This document shows positions 16,001 to 24,131 of a stretch of DNA of 39,803 nucleotides, in pieces. The notes beneath the pieces were generated by a model that did no database searches, had not been told where the DNA came from, and saw only the letters and a program-made list of their open reading frames with translations. Location: the NCBI GenBank assembly GCA_031260885.1, contig JAISKP010000213.1:1-39803 (forward strand), read 5' to 3'. The stretch comes from Eubacteriales Family XIII. Incertae Sedis bacterium. Lineage in GTDB: Bacteria > Bacillota > Clostridia > Peptostreptococcales > Anaerovoracaceae. Position numbers and translations under genes: made by a program. Each line of letters starts with the position of its first letter. Positions within the stretch are counted from its first letter, which is position 1.

Positions 16001-17741
16001 TGTTGTCATAAGGGATGATCTTCTCAGCATCAACGTCATCACGCAGCCGTCGGTCAAGATCTACGGCGACGGGGAGCAATTCAACACCTATCTTCTCTCC
16101 GTCCGTGCGAATTTCAACAGCGGAAGGCAGCTCTATCTGACGGAGGATCAGTATACCTATGCGCCGCGGACGCTTCATACGGGAGACACGGGGGTCACGC
16201 TCAGCTACGTCTTCAACGAGGTGGAAAAGACTGTAACGATTCCGGTCACGGTGCTGTCGGTAACGCGTCCGGAGGAGCCGGAACCCGATTCATTTTTGAT
16301 CGAAAATGAGGAAGAACTGATCTGGTTTACGGAGAAGGTTTCCAAAGCGAACTGGACTGAATACAACGCGACGCTGATGAACGATCTGGATATGCGCGGT
16401 ACATTGTTTTATCCCATCGGATTCTATGAAGGTACCTTCGACGGCAACGGAAAATCCATAACGCTCGGTGTGCAGGGTGTGTCTCTCAACAACTCCTATC
16501 TCGGTCTGTTTAAGACGATCGGCGAAGACGGCATCGTAAAGAATCTTACGATCAAGGGCACCGTAACCGGCGGTACTTACCTTGGCGGCGTGGCCGGTCA
16601 AAGCTATGGAACGATCGAAAACTGCAGGAATGAAGCGGTGATCACCGGCACAGGCACAGCGATGGTGCATGCCGGCGGCATCGTCGGCAGATTGGACGGA
16701 ACGATCTTGGGCTGTGAGAATACCGGTTCCGTCGGGGCACAAAACTATACCGGCGGCATCGCAGGTTGTGCGTATGCAGGTGCGTTGATCGAGGATTCAA
16801 CGAACACAGGTGCCATAACAGCTGTGAGTTCCGGTTGCGGCGGCATTTCCGGAGTTCTGGAAGGCAGCGCACGCGTCCTGAACTCGACAAATAAAGGCGC
16901 GGTTACGGGTACCTATTCCATCGGCGGCATCGTGGGCGATCACAGAGGCACGGGAATCCTGAGCGGACTGCGCAATGAGGGTGCGGTCAGTGCGACCAGT
17001 ACCGCTACCACGGCGAGCTATTCCGTCGGCGGGATCGCAGGTTATCTGTCGGGATCGCCTTCAGCGGGCGGGGTTATAGAGAGTATGAATATCGGTTCCG
17101 TCTCGGGAACGGTGCAGAATACGGGCGGCATCGTCGGCTATATTGTCGGTTCGGGCACGGTTACCTCCTGCTACAACGGGGGCACGGTGACCGGCCTTGC
17201 GGCGCGTATCAATACCGCTGTCGGTGGGGTGATCGGCGCGGTAAACAGCAATGCAGTGGCGGTTACGGGCGGCTACAATACCGGCATCTTCACCAAGTCG
17301 GGCAGCTATGCCTCGTATCAGGGTCCGGTCATCGGTCAGTACAAACCCGCCGGTGCAATCAATGAAACAAAGATAAACAACAACTACTATTCTGCCGATT
17401 CCGTCCCGGACGCCCTGACCGTATCCGTGGGCAGCGTCGTTACGGCGGCAAACCGCGAGACGGTACGCACGCTTCTCTCCGGCATCACGACGGAACGGAT
17501 CGTCATGCTGAATGCCGGATATCCCATTCCGATCAGTCTCTATACCGGACCGATCGGCACGGGGAACGTGGACGGCGACGGCGATATTACGGTGTTCGAT
17601 GCGGTGCTTATCCTCAGGGCTATTGTCGGTCTCGACGCGTTTTCGGACGAACAGATCGTCGCTGCGGATATAGACGGCGACGAATTTATCACCGTGTTCG
17701 ATGTCGTACTTTTGCTTCGCAGAATCGTCGGTTTAGAATAG
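13080..17741 (+). CDS. Giant secreted GLUG-repeat protein with C-terminal dockerin
   Basis: About 1553 residues from the ATG at 13080 (MFTKMLRARTIRVF), chosen because AAGGTGGG lies just upstream, a typical signal peptide follows, and the overlap with the previous gene disappears; an in-frame ATG at 12987 lies inside that gene. Signal peptide to about YAAEA. Residues ~80-480 are Gly-rich with INGG/GAGIGG repeats, probably a beta-helix, similar in plan to the 839 product. GLUG-type blocks lie at ~488-880 and ~1070-1430, separated by an Ig-like stretch (~885-1065). Residues ~1493-1553 are the dockerin (NVDGDGDITVFDAV; DIDGDEFITVFDVV). No enzyme signature is seen. It is probably the largest cargo of the scaffoldin and may be an adhesin or stalk. 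Confidence 0.83.
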   Translation: MFTKMLRARTIRVFSAFLIAAMLVTGVIPMSTPYLAYAAEAADEEGVPDLEEPPATALPDTEAAEVQALVAAPDDVTPLATESDLIILHGGEILTTSSTGTGSDPMHTQVKYKLAADAAGEITITPDPHNNGITIIGNGAGSAPNNITLNIAKGINLTIEDVYLRTANDAYLINFNGILGNSNLMENQLTLVGMNILENDVSNGVKAVIHAAPAVSLEIVGNGDLYLKKNTAGAGIGGNGVSQSSDTPETPGLLTIGSGNFYLSGSGNGALIGTGGGGNPAVPNDITINGGNLNVATASAAAAIGGSANSPGGNVYLNGGAVTATTDAQGSAIGRGGSATPGTGGGQLTISGGSLKTVATQGAVSYWGGLAGVTDLVVTASVIDTGSTPAAPGLLDFNTSDLSTPASYFSVLANNAPFYRGGLHTYDYNAAATGNILNSWTAASDPKLYLELPKSTTRLSVNGAGYTLEWHEGSETFSWIPGDPDDGSFWNGMTDTTWYDESAAEFWLQGGGQLAGLAEIVNGTAVGIDQDDFTGKTIHLLNDINLNSLPWTPIGGGETTITFEYTSPVNGFKDASLTNVIDDESYSFNGTFNGNAKAITGFRIDATDGLQGFFGYLGEQGIVNRLTINGTLRTTTSWDAVGGLVGFNRGLIDHCTVQVNVLATTAYNVGGVAGFNDGRTGNGIIQYTANQGNVHGYVKVGGITGQNAGFIKSCYNVGNVNGTNASSKNGVGGIAGRNGNNNTAVEVGVIVDSFAICEVGRDGGQKWVGGITGFQNNLSHIENSYFAGSFPNWNNNSNNPIAGYTDIPALATEVNLNNYTLNTLQHSGSAIGEIGIAKTIEEMKSPAFIGLLNGIDGVGRAYLPDLASAAALNDGFPILRGVHTEDTAVPTGVRIVQDPVHETNNPEDPDSYYYTQGDRFNTKGFLAVADFSDGTTEKINNIELSIPGMLSDTDTSITITAVYGEFSASRSYPLVVIRDDLLSINVITQPSVKIYGDGEQFNTYLLSVRANFNSGRQLYLTEDQYTYAPRTLHTGDTGVTLSYVFNEVEKTVTIPVTVLSVTRPEEPEPDSFLIENEEELIWFTEKVSKANWTEYNATLMNDLDMRGTLFYPIGFYEGTFDGNGKSITLGVQGVSLNNSYLGLFKTIGEDGIVKNLTIKGTVTGGTYLGGVAGQSYGTIENCRNEAVITGTGTAMVHAGGIVGRLDGTILGCENTGSVGAQNYTGGIAGCAYAGALIEDSTNTGAITAVSSGCGGISGVLEGSARVLNSTNKGAVTGTYSIGGIVGDHRGTGILSGLRNEGAVSATSTATTASYSVGGIAGYLSGSPSAGGVIESMNIGSVSGTVQNTGGIVGYIVGSGTVTSCYNGGTVTGLAARINTAVGGVIGAVNSNAVAVTGGYNTGIFTKSGSYASYQGPVIGQYKPAGAINETKINNNYYSADSVPDALTVSVGSVVTAANRETVRTLLSGITTERIVMLNAGYPIPISLYTGPIGTGNVDGDGDITVFDAVLILRAIVGLDAFSDEQIVAADIDGDEFITVFDVVLLLRRIVGLE

Positions 17742-17757
17742 TTTTAATGGGATATGC

Positions 17758-19746
17758 ATGAGGAAAAACAAAAGGACATTTCGAAATAGAGCCCTGATCG
17801 CCTGCATCATATTTTTGCTGGCGGTTACTTATACTCCATATTTATTGGACGCTTCATCGGACGGATTTTTTGTTCATGCGGCAGAACCGGGAGAGGGCGA
17901 GGAACCCGGAACGGAAGACCCCGGAACGGAAGATCCCGGAACAGAGGACCCCGGAACAGAGGATCCGCCCGGGTTACTGCCTGCGCCGACGATCAATTGG
18001 CCGACGGCAGCGCCGATCACCTACGGAAAGTCGGTAGGAGAATCAACGCTCACCGGTGGATCGACGGAATATGGCTCTTTCCAATGGGGATCCGCGGATG
18101 CCGGAATTTATCCGCCTGCGGGCACATACGAATATACGGTCAATTTCATCCCGAGCGCGGAGACACAGGAAAAATATGAGCCGATCATTCAACGCACACA
18201 CGGCGTGAGTCTGACCGTCTCGAAAGCGGTGCCATCGGGTGTTGATTTCCCGGTTACCGTACCGATCTTAGAGTCCGCAGGGCTCAGCTTGCGAGATGTT
18301 CCATTCTTAGATGGTGTCGGAGACGGTACTTTCGCTTGGGAATTTCCCGATTTTGTTCCAAAGGCACCCGGTGGGCTCTACAATATCGTCTTTACGCCGA
18401 ATGATCCTGCAAATTTTGAAACAGTTTACGGGAAAGCCCACCTGACGGTCATTTCCCAAAATGAGCAGAGTGAAAGCCACTACGATTCGACCTATACGTC
18501 GGATACGCTGACGATCAGGATCGGCGTAATGGGCGGCAAATGGAAGACGCTGAAAGTTTATCGTTATTCGGATGTCTGGAATGACTTTTATGTCTACGAT
18601 CAGCCCTTCACCTGGATTGACAACGGCGGTTTTCTGGTGCTTCAGGCGGTGCGGGGTGTAAACTTAGAAGACCTGCTCTTTGCTGCGCTTGCGGAGGACA
18701 ATGCTACATACGATACGCTGGATGCGCTTACCGATGGCGATATTCAGATGATTTACTTCAATACAAATGACAAAGGGTACTACACCAATCGGTCTCCGGC
18801 ATCGCTGTTCAATGATTTTCAGGCTTATTTTCCGGCACTTCCGGACGGCTGGAACTTTGAATGGAATGACTATGGCGGCATGGATGCGAACAGCGGCGTC
18901 ACTTCGGTGAAGCCGATGCTCGGACTTGAAGAATATTGGCATCGTGTCGTACCGCCGAGTGAGAACGATGGAAAGGTCGGACTCTCTTTGGGCGATATGG
19001 CCAATACCGACTACTGGCGAGATATAAACAACTATTGGAATAAGGTTACCTCAGGTGCCCGTTTCCGGCTCGCATGGGGGATGCCTTCATCCACCGCAAT
19101 CACAGGACATGATTCTGCGAAGTACATCGATCGGATCGACTTGATGGTCAAAGCGAGTACTGTCGTGGAAGGAGGTCGCTTTGCGGATTATTACAGCACC
19201 TTCACCGAAGATCAGCAGCCTGTGCGCCCTGGCACGCCCGGCGGCCCTGATGGACCGGGTGGTTCCGGCGGATCGGGCGGCGGTACAAATGACGGCGACG
19301 GCGGCTCGGGTGGAAGCGGCACGAACAATTCGGAAAACGGTGGGAGTTCTTCGGGAACAAGCGACACGCAGGGCGGTACAAATAAGATCGTAGAGCTCAC
19401 GCTTGCGGACGGTACGGTGGTTCGTGCGCTGGAACTTGACCCGAGTATGTTCCTGCAGCAGGCTCCGGATTTTAATCTGTCGACGCTGCGCGGTGCGGAT
19501 CTGTTGAAAGCACAAAATCTCAGCCTTCTCGAACTGTCGGGCAACGGCGGCGGAGACGGCAGCGATGGGAAGACGGTCAAAATAGAGGATAACGGTGTGC
19601 CGTTGGTGATCCCGACGGATCCCAGGATTCTTACAACCGTCCTCCTGCTCCTTGCGATCGCGTTTGCAGCGGGCGGACTGTCTTCATTCTTAAAAGGTCG
19701 GATTCGAATTTCGGAAGGAGTATTTTATTGGATATCAGCTCAGTAA
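17758..19746 (+). CDS. Membrane-anchored surface protein with MBG-like repeats and SUOX-like domain
   Basis: A 662-residue protein. The N-terminal hydrophobic segment (ALIACIIFLLAVTYTPYLL) acts as a signal peptide or anchor. Residues ~51-70 are four GTEDP repeats. Residues ~77-238 hold two MBG-like repeats (INWPTAAPITYGKS) like those of the scaffoldin. Residues ~248-475 hold RGVNLEDLLFAAL, IYFNTNDKGYYTN, KPMLGLEEYW, RFRLAWGMP and YIDRIDLMV, in the order expected for a sulfite-oxidase-type molybdopterin fold. A Gly/Ser/Asn linker (~490-540) leads to a hydrophobic helix at ~623-642 (TTVLLLLAIAFAAGGL) and a short basic tail. It has no dockerin. Its 3' end overlaps the TolQ-like gene by 19 bases, including that gene's ribosome binding site, which suggests coupled translation. 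It is a candidate output partner of the channel. The specific function is unknown. Confidence 0.7.
   Translation: MRKNKRTFRNRALIACIIFLLAVTYTPYLLDASSDGFFVHAAEPGEGEEPGTEDPGTEDPGTEDPGTEDPPGLLPAPTINWPTAAPITYGKSVGESTLTGGSTEYGSFQWGSADAGIYPPAGTYEYTVNFIPSAETQEKYEPIIQRTHGVSLTVSKAVPSGVDFPVTVPILESAGLSLRDVPFLDGVGDGTFAWEFPDFVPKAPGGLYNIVFTPNDPANFETVYGKAHLTVISQNEQSESHYDSTYTSDTLTIRIGVMGGKWKTLKVYRYSDVWNDFYVYDQPFTWIDNGGFLVLQAVRGVNLEDLLFAALAEDNATYDTLDALTDGDIQMIYFNTNDKGYYTNRSPASLFNDFQAYFPALPDGWNFEWNDYGGMDANSGVTSVKPMLGLEEYWHRVVPPSENDGKVGLSLGDMANTDYWRDINNYWNKVTSGARFRLAWGMPSSTAITGHDSAKYIDRIDLMVKASTVVEGGRFADYYSTFTEDQQPVRPGTPGGPDGPGGSGGSGGGTNDGDGGSGGSGTNNSENGGSSSGTSDTQGGTNKIVELTLADGTVVRALELDPSMFLQQAPDFNLSTLRGADLLKAQNLSLLELSGNGGGDGSDGKTVKIEDNGVPLVIPTDPRILTTVLLLLAIAFAAGGLSSFLKGRIRISEGVFYWISAQ
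17908..17967 (+). repeat. Four 15-base repeats encoding GTEDP
   Basis: Four consecutive copies of GGAACGGAAGACCCC-like units, the last one diverging at its end. They form an acidic Pro-containing spacer after the signal segment. Copy number can vary by slippage. Confidence 0.8.
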
Positions 19747-20342
19747 AGGACGCAATACACGCGATTTCAACAGCCCTTGAGATTCCCGCGATCATCATTC
19801 TAATTCTCGCGGTGGTCGTCGTGCTGTTTCAACTCGGCGGCGTAATCGTTGAATTTTTTGTGGAACGTCTAAAAAAGAAGCCCAATGTTTCGCTGATCTT
19901 GGTGGAACTGAGCGGACAAAACAGAACACACATGAAGGCCGTCATTGAATCGAGTCCTTTTCAGGAGAGACAGAAAAGCGTATTTTTGAAATTGCTCAAG
20001 AGCAATGTGACAGCGCCGGACGAACTGAAACTCCTTGCAACGCAGCTCCTGACGGATGAGGAGATCAGGCTCAACAAGCGCGTCGTCGTAACGGATATCA
20101 TCGCTCGGATTGCGCCGATGTTCGGGCTCATGGCAACGCTGATTCCGCTCGGCCCCGGGCTCATCGCGCTCGGGCAGGGCGATACGCACGCGCTTGCGGA
20201 TTCACTGCTCACCGCGTTTGATGCCACGGTCTCGGGTCTCGCCGCCGCCGGCGTCGCCTATATCATCTCAAAGGTGCGGAAACGCTGGTATCAGACGGAT
20301 CTTACGACGGTTGAGTCGATTTTAGAAGGGATCCTTCAGTAA
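19728..20342 (+). CDS. MotA/TolQ/ExbB-family proton channel subunit
   Basis: A 204-residue inner membrane protein. It starts at TTG 19728, with GGAAGGAG eight bases upstream, inside the end of the previous gene. Three hydrophobic segments are visible: ~18-45 (IPAIIILILAVVVVLFQLGG), ~112-135 (APMFGLMATLIPLGPGLIAL) and ~148-175 (AFDATVSGLAAAGVAYII). The middle and last correspond to the conserved ExbB/TolQ pore helices, whose usual pattern is AP-LGLLGT and A--T--GL-VAIPA. The cytoplasmic loop between helices 1 and 2 is of normal size. Family members use the proton gradient to do mechanical work through an ExbD/TolR/MotB partner, here probably the DUF2149 protein whose start codon overlaps this stop by one base. 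Finding this beside cohesin/dockerin genes is unusual. Confidence 0.85.
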   Translation: MDISSVKDAIHAISTALEIPAIIILILAVVVVLFQLGGVIVEFFVERLKKKPNVSLILVELSGQNRTHMKAVIESSPFQERQKSVFLKLLKSNVTAPDELKLLATQLLTDEEIRLNKRVVVTDIIARIAPMFGLMATLIPLGPGLIALGQGDTHALADSLLTAFDATVSGLAAAGVAYIISKVRKRWYQTDLTTVESILEGILQ

Positions 20343-20665
20343 TGCTTCAGGGAAATCTCAGGAATCGCAGGCACTTCTTTGAAGAGGTGGAAGATGCCAA
20401 TCCGCTGGAGGGCGCGATCAACATCGTAGATGCGATGTTGGTCTTTGCCTGCGGTCTGATGCTCAGCTTGATCATCTTTTGGAATGTTGACATCCAGAAT
20501 GCGGAGCTCGTTCCCATTGAGCAGGGAGCCGAGGTAACATCGGTGAACGATATGACGGATGAAGTAAAGGAAACCGTTGATGAAGACGCCGAATACGAAA
20601 AGATGGGCACTGTTTACGTGGATCCGGAGACCGGCAAGATGTATCTGGTAAAGGAAGGCGAATAG
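20342..20665 (+). CDS. DUF2149-family small membrane protein (ExbD-like partner)
   Basis: A 107-residue protein with one transmembrane helix at ~30-48 (AMLVFACGLMLSLIIFW), preceded by VEDANPLEGAINIVD. The layout matches the DUF2149 family, which I recall as often next to MotA/TolQ/ExbB-like genes in methanogens and anaerobes. The aspartate at the start of the helix (NIVDAML) is placed like the proton-carrying aspartate of ExbD, TolR and MotB. The C-terminal part is acidic and outside. Its ATG shares a base with the stop of the channel gene (TAATG), indicating translational coupling. I infer that the two form one proton-driven unit. The family assignment is from memory of the motif, not a search. 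Confidence 0.65.
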   Translation: MLQGNLRNRRHFFEEVEDANPLEGAINIVDAMLVFACGLMLSLIIFWNVDIQNAELVPIEQGAEVTSVNDMTDEVKETVDEDAEYEKMGTVYVDPETGKMYLVKEGE

Positions 20666-20678
20666 AGGGGCGAAAATC

Positions 20679-21824
20679 GTGAATACTGTGTGCACAAAAA
20701 TAAAGAAAATTCCATCCAAAGCACTTGTTATGGTGCTTTCTTTGGCGCTTGTATTATCGCTGTTATCGGGTTGTGCGGTCGACGCTTCGAAACTGACCTA
20801 TCTGGACGAAACGATCCTTGTCTCAGGCGTGACCGAAGGAGATCTGACGGTAAGCATCCGGGAGCTGACAGCGCTCGAATCGGTAAGCGAGAAGGCCGAG
20901 GGACTTCGCTCCAATGGAGATGTTGTCAAGTTTACGGCAGTCGGACCGACCATTGATACCTTCCTTGCAGCGTATGGGAAGAGTCGCGCGGATTATACGG
21001 GTGTGCGGTTCAGTGCGACGGACGGTTTCTCGGTCATTATTCCGAAGGAAGTCTTTGAGCGGCGCGATATCGTGCTGGCGTATATGAACGGCAGCAAGGC
21101 GCTCGACAAGTACAACGCGCCTTTGCGGGCGATCGTGGTCGGCGAACGCGCCATGTATTGGGCACGTATGGTGGACAGAATCGACTTTCTGACCGATGCG
21201 GATGCAACGCTGACGAATAAAATTGTCTTTCTCGATACGGTATTGCCTGCAATGGTCGGGGAATACAGCGAGGAAGAGGGCGGAGACATCGTCAGCACCA
21301 TTGATCTTCTTACGAAATATGGCGGTGGAAGTCTGAACGCCGGTGACAAAATCTATCTGAAAGCGTATGACGGACTTAAGAAAGCCGAGATGATGGATAA
21401 TTTCCTCAAAGGCTTCATTAAATATACGGGAGAAAAGACGCCACAGTTCTGTTCTCCGGAATTGCCGGAGGGCATGAATATGGATGGCATCGTCCAGTTG
21501 CGTGCCGCCGGAGTGACCTATTTCTCGCTTGAACGCGCATCGGAGACCTATTCGGTAAAGGAATTTGACGGTCAACCGGGAATCGCATTTAGCGATATCA
21601 ACCGCGAGATCGGTTTCGTGTCGACGGATGCTTTCAGATTTGAGCTGTTGGACGGTTCGGTGAAACTTGCGCCCAGAAACGTTATGGCATCCGGTGTGTT
21701 TGTGAAGACGGATGGTCGGTGGTCGTTTATCGGTCCGGATGGATTTGAAGTTACGGATTTCGCCTTTATCGAGGCGGTCGATCCTGTCATGGAACAGCCG
21801 GAACAGGAAGAACAGGGCGGATGA
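20679..21824 (+). CDS. Lipoprotein with SUOX-like (molybdopterin-fold) domain, probably non-catalytic
   Basis: A 381-residue lipoprotein starting at GTG 20679 with GAGGGG eight bases upstream. The lipobox LLSGC puts the lipidated cysteine at residue 32. Residues ~50-165 follow the order of the sulfite-oxidase molybdopterin domain: SIRELTAL, IDTFLAAYG, VRFSATDGFSVIIPKEVF, IVLAYMNGSKAL, YNAPLRAIVVGERAMYWARMVDRIDF. The family pattern is GAPLRLVVPG followed by KW..I..I. A second, weaker repeat of the fold may occupy ~200-370 (VRLxxDG-like TDAFRFELLDG and DFAFIEAV). I see no conserved cysteine ligand, so cofactor binding is doubtful. The position after the channel pair and the overlap with the next lipoprotein suggest a shared complex on the outer face of the membrane. 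Confidence 0.65.
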   Translation: MNTVCTKIKKIPSKALVMVLSLALVLSLLSGCAVDASKLTYLDETILVSGVTEGDLTVSIRELTALESVSEKAEGLRSNGDVVKFTAVGPTIDTFLAAYGKSRADYTGVRFSATDGFSVIIPKEVFERRDIVLAYMNGSKALDKYNAPLRAIVVGERAMYWARMVDRIDFLTDADATLTNKIVFLDTVLPAMVGEYSEEEGGDIVSTIDLLTKYGGGSLNAGDKIYLKAYDGLKKAEMMDNFLKGFIKYTGEKTPQFCSPELPEGMNMDGIVQLRAAGVTYFSLERASETYSVKEFDGQPGIAFSDINREIGFVSTDAFRFELLDGSVKLAPRNVMASGVFVKTDGRWSFIGPDGFEVTDFAFIEAVDPVMEQPEQEEQGG

Positions 21825-22648
21825 TGGAACAACGCTACGATCGTCCGGGTAGGGGCGGGGTCCTATGGCTTGTGCTTCTCTTCATTTTATTGTTCTTTGC
21901 GGCCTGCGCCCCTGCGGGTAGTACGGCAGAAGGTTCGGGGGGCACCGCCGCCGCGGACGCATCGGTGCGGTTTCTCTCCATCGAAGGCGATGTGGCGCAG
22001 AACGTTATCAAAAACAGCGGAACACCGGTAAAGAACGACGGAGCGTTGCCGGGAGATGCGGATTTCGAGGGGATTCCGCTTACGGATTTCATCGCAGAAG
22101 CCGGCATTTCAGGCGATCCGAAGACGATTTATCTCTTTTCGTCCGGAGATGGTTTTGTGTCAAGCATCGATTATGAAGGTGCGGAGGAGGTCTATGTGAT
22201 CTTCAGCGCGGCGAAGGGCTGGAGTCTCCTCGCCCCCAATCATCCTCCGGCTGCAAGTGGCATGGATATCGACCGCATCATCGTTGTGAGCGAAAGCAGC
22301 GAAGTGGGTTTATCTGTTGTCGCACAGGATGGTCGCAAGACGACAATTCCGATGGGGCAGTTGCTCTTATCTCCGCAGCACGCGGAATTCAGGCTCGACG
22401 GAATATCTGTCAACAACGAGGGAAGCAGCGATGAACGCGCCGTCGCCCTTTACACGCGGCAATATTCGGTGGTGCTTTCGGACATCGATGCGCAGTATAC
22501 AGGCATTCCTTTTGTCGTCGCGACGGCGGATGGAGAGACCTATCTGACGGACGGCACAGGTCGTTTTATCCTGTATCGGCAGAAGATTAATTACAAAGAA
22601 ACAACGGGAGACGTGTATGAAGACGTTGTCGAAATACGGCTTAGATAA
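21821..22648 (+). CDS. Lipoprotein with a divergent SUOX-like domain
   Basis: A 275-residue lipoprotein, starting by a 4-base ATGA overlap with the gene before. Hydrophobic LWLVLLFILLFFAAC gives the lipid cysteine at residue 29. Residues ~55-165 contain FEGIPLTDFIAEAG, YLFSSGDGFVSSIDYEG, LLAPNHPP and DIDRIIVVSE, matching the layout of the preceding lipoprotein in shorter form. The C-terminal ~100 residues (QLLLSPQHAEFRL, YTGIPFVVATADGETYLTD) are unassigned. The translation coupling implies roughly equal production of the two lipoproteins. Confidence 0.6.
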   Translation: MMEQRYDRPGRGGVLWLVLLFILLFFAACAPAGSTAEGSGGTAAADASVRFLSIEGDVAQNVIKNSGTPVKNDGALPGDADFEGIPLTDFIAEAGISGDPKTIYLFSSGDGFVSSIDYEGAEEVYVIFSAAKGWSLLAPNHPPAASGMDIDRIIVVSESSEVGLSVVAQDGRKTTIPMGQLLLSPQHAEFRLDGISVNNEGSSDERAVALYTRQYSVVLSDIDAQYTGIPFVVATADGETYLTDGTGRFILYRQKINYKETTGDVYEDVVEIRLR

Positions 22649-24095
22649 GACGGTTCTTTCACCAAGAAAGGTGTCGTTCCTTCGGCGGCAAACCCATTCG
22701 AATCCTATGATCCCCGTAAGACGAATAGGGGTGCTTCTCGCATTTACGCTCTTGATCACTACTTTCATGGCGGGATGCGGCGGCGGTAACGATTCAGCCA
22801 TTGTCGGCGTTTCAAACGCGCCGGATCAGATTCTCTTCTCGATCACGGCTTATGAAGACTTTGATGCCACTTCTTCGCGTACGGTCAGTTGGCGGACACC
22901 GGAAGACATGACGCAGAGCAGCGTCTATCTGCTCATGGGCACGACACCCGATGATGATATGGCGTGGAACAGCGCGATCGAGATTCCGGGCGAGATGACC
23001 GCGGCGGCAGAACTCTCGGAAAACTACGGCAAATACAATCATTTTGAGACGCAGATTACCGGGCTTGTTGCCGGAGAATACACCTATCGGGTAGGCGCAT
23101 CGGGCGGCATTGATTTCACGGTTGCGCATTCTTCTGAAGATGGCGTCTCAGGCGGACAGTCCGCCGATGCGGCGTATGGTGTAAGCGATCCGATGGAATT
23201 TACCATACGAAGCCCCGAAGAGATGCAGCAGCGGTCTGTCTTCTTGTATTTTGGGGACGCCCAACCGGATGCGAGCATCGAAGAATATGCGACGTTCGGT
23301 GCACTTGTAGGGGCTGCGCGTGCGGCAAACCCGGATGCTGATCTTGCCTTGCAGTGCGGAGATATTGGCAACCAGGGCAGCGCCCGGGAAGAGTGGTCGG
23401 CGTTTCTTCAGGCGGCCTCACCTGCTTTTGAAGGTTTGCCTTTGCTCACCGCGCCAGGCAATCATGAGGTGACACCCTATGTAAATGCGCCGGGCAGAAA
23501 GCCGGTCTACTATCTGAATGTGTTTTCACTTCCGAAAAATGGTCCGGAGGGCTTTGAAGAAGAATATTATTCGCTCGATTACGGAGATGCGCATATTCTC
23601 TCACTCAGCAGCAATTATCTCGACCCGTTCGAATCCTATAGCGATGACGAAGCCGAAAGTGCTCGTATCGCAGCGGAGATCGATGCTTGGATTGAGGAGG
23701 ATCTTGCGAACGCAGGATATCGCTGGAAGATTGTTTTGATGCATCAGCCCGCATATCCGCTCGTAGGCGACAGCACCACGACAGGCATGACGGAACGTTG
23801 GATTCCGATCTTCGACCGCGCAGGGGTCGATCTGATTTTGTGCGGACATCAGCACGCGTTTATGCGTACGTGGCCGCTTGTCGGCGGTAAGGAAGACGCC
23901 GCCGGGCTTGTTCAGATCATGGGCAATGCAAGTCAGAAGAGCTATGAGGACAACGCGGCGCTGCTGCCTTTTGTCGCTTTTGAAATGGGCGGCATATCGG
24001 GCTGGCATACCGTTACGGTCTCGCCGCACCATCTCAGCGTCGATGCTTTCGACAGCACGGCGCGCCTGCTGGACTCGTGGATTAAAGAAAAGTAG
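22617..24095 (+). CDS. Purple-acid-phosphatase-like metallophosphoesterase lipoprotein
   Basis: A 492-residue protein overlapping the previous gene by 32 bases. GGGAG precedes ATG 22617; the alternative ATG 22707 lacks a site but would give a more usual lipoprotein signal (cysteine 24 instead of 54 in TFMAGC). Residues ~65-160 resemble the beta-sandwich N-terminal domain of purple acid phosphatases (SSRTVSWRTPEDM, GLVAGEYTYRVGA). The metallophosphoesterase core shows all motifs: YFGDAQ (~211), GDIGNQG (~247), GNHE (~281), MHQP (~375) and GHQHAFMRTWP (~408). These bind two metal ions and hydrolyse phosphate esters outside the cell. It probably ends the surface operon. The substrate is unknown. 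Confidence 0.83.
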   Translation: MKTLSKYGLDKTVLSPRKVSFLRRQTHSNPMIPVRRIGVLLAFTLLITTFMAGCGGGNDSAIVGVSNAPDQILFSITAYEDFDATSSRTVSWRTPEDMTQSSVYLLMGTTPDDDMAWNSAIEIPGEMTAAAELSENYGKYNHFETQITGLVAGEYTYRVGASGGIDFTVAHSSEDGVSGGQSADAAYGVSDPMEFTIRSPEEMQQRSVFLYFGDAQPDASIEEYATFGALVGAARAANPDADLALQCGDIGNQGSAREEWSAFLQAASPAFEGLPLLTAPGNHEVTPYVNAPGRKPVYYLNVFSLPKNGPEGFEEEYYSLDYGDAHILSLSSNYLDPFESYSDDEAESARIAAEIDAWIEEDLANAGYRWKIVLMHQPAYPLVGDSTTTGMTERWIPIFDRAGVDLILCGHQHAFMRTWPLVGGKEDAAGLVQIMGNASQKSYEDNAALLPFVAFEMGGISGWHTVTVSPHHLSVDAFDSTARLLDSWIKEK

Positions 24096-24131
24096 CAGCC
24101 TCACAGAAAGGAAACGCAGAAAGGACAGATC

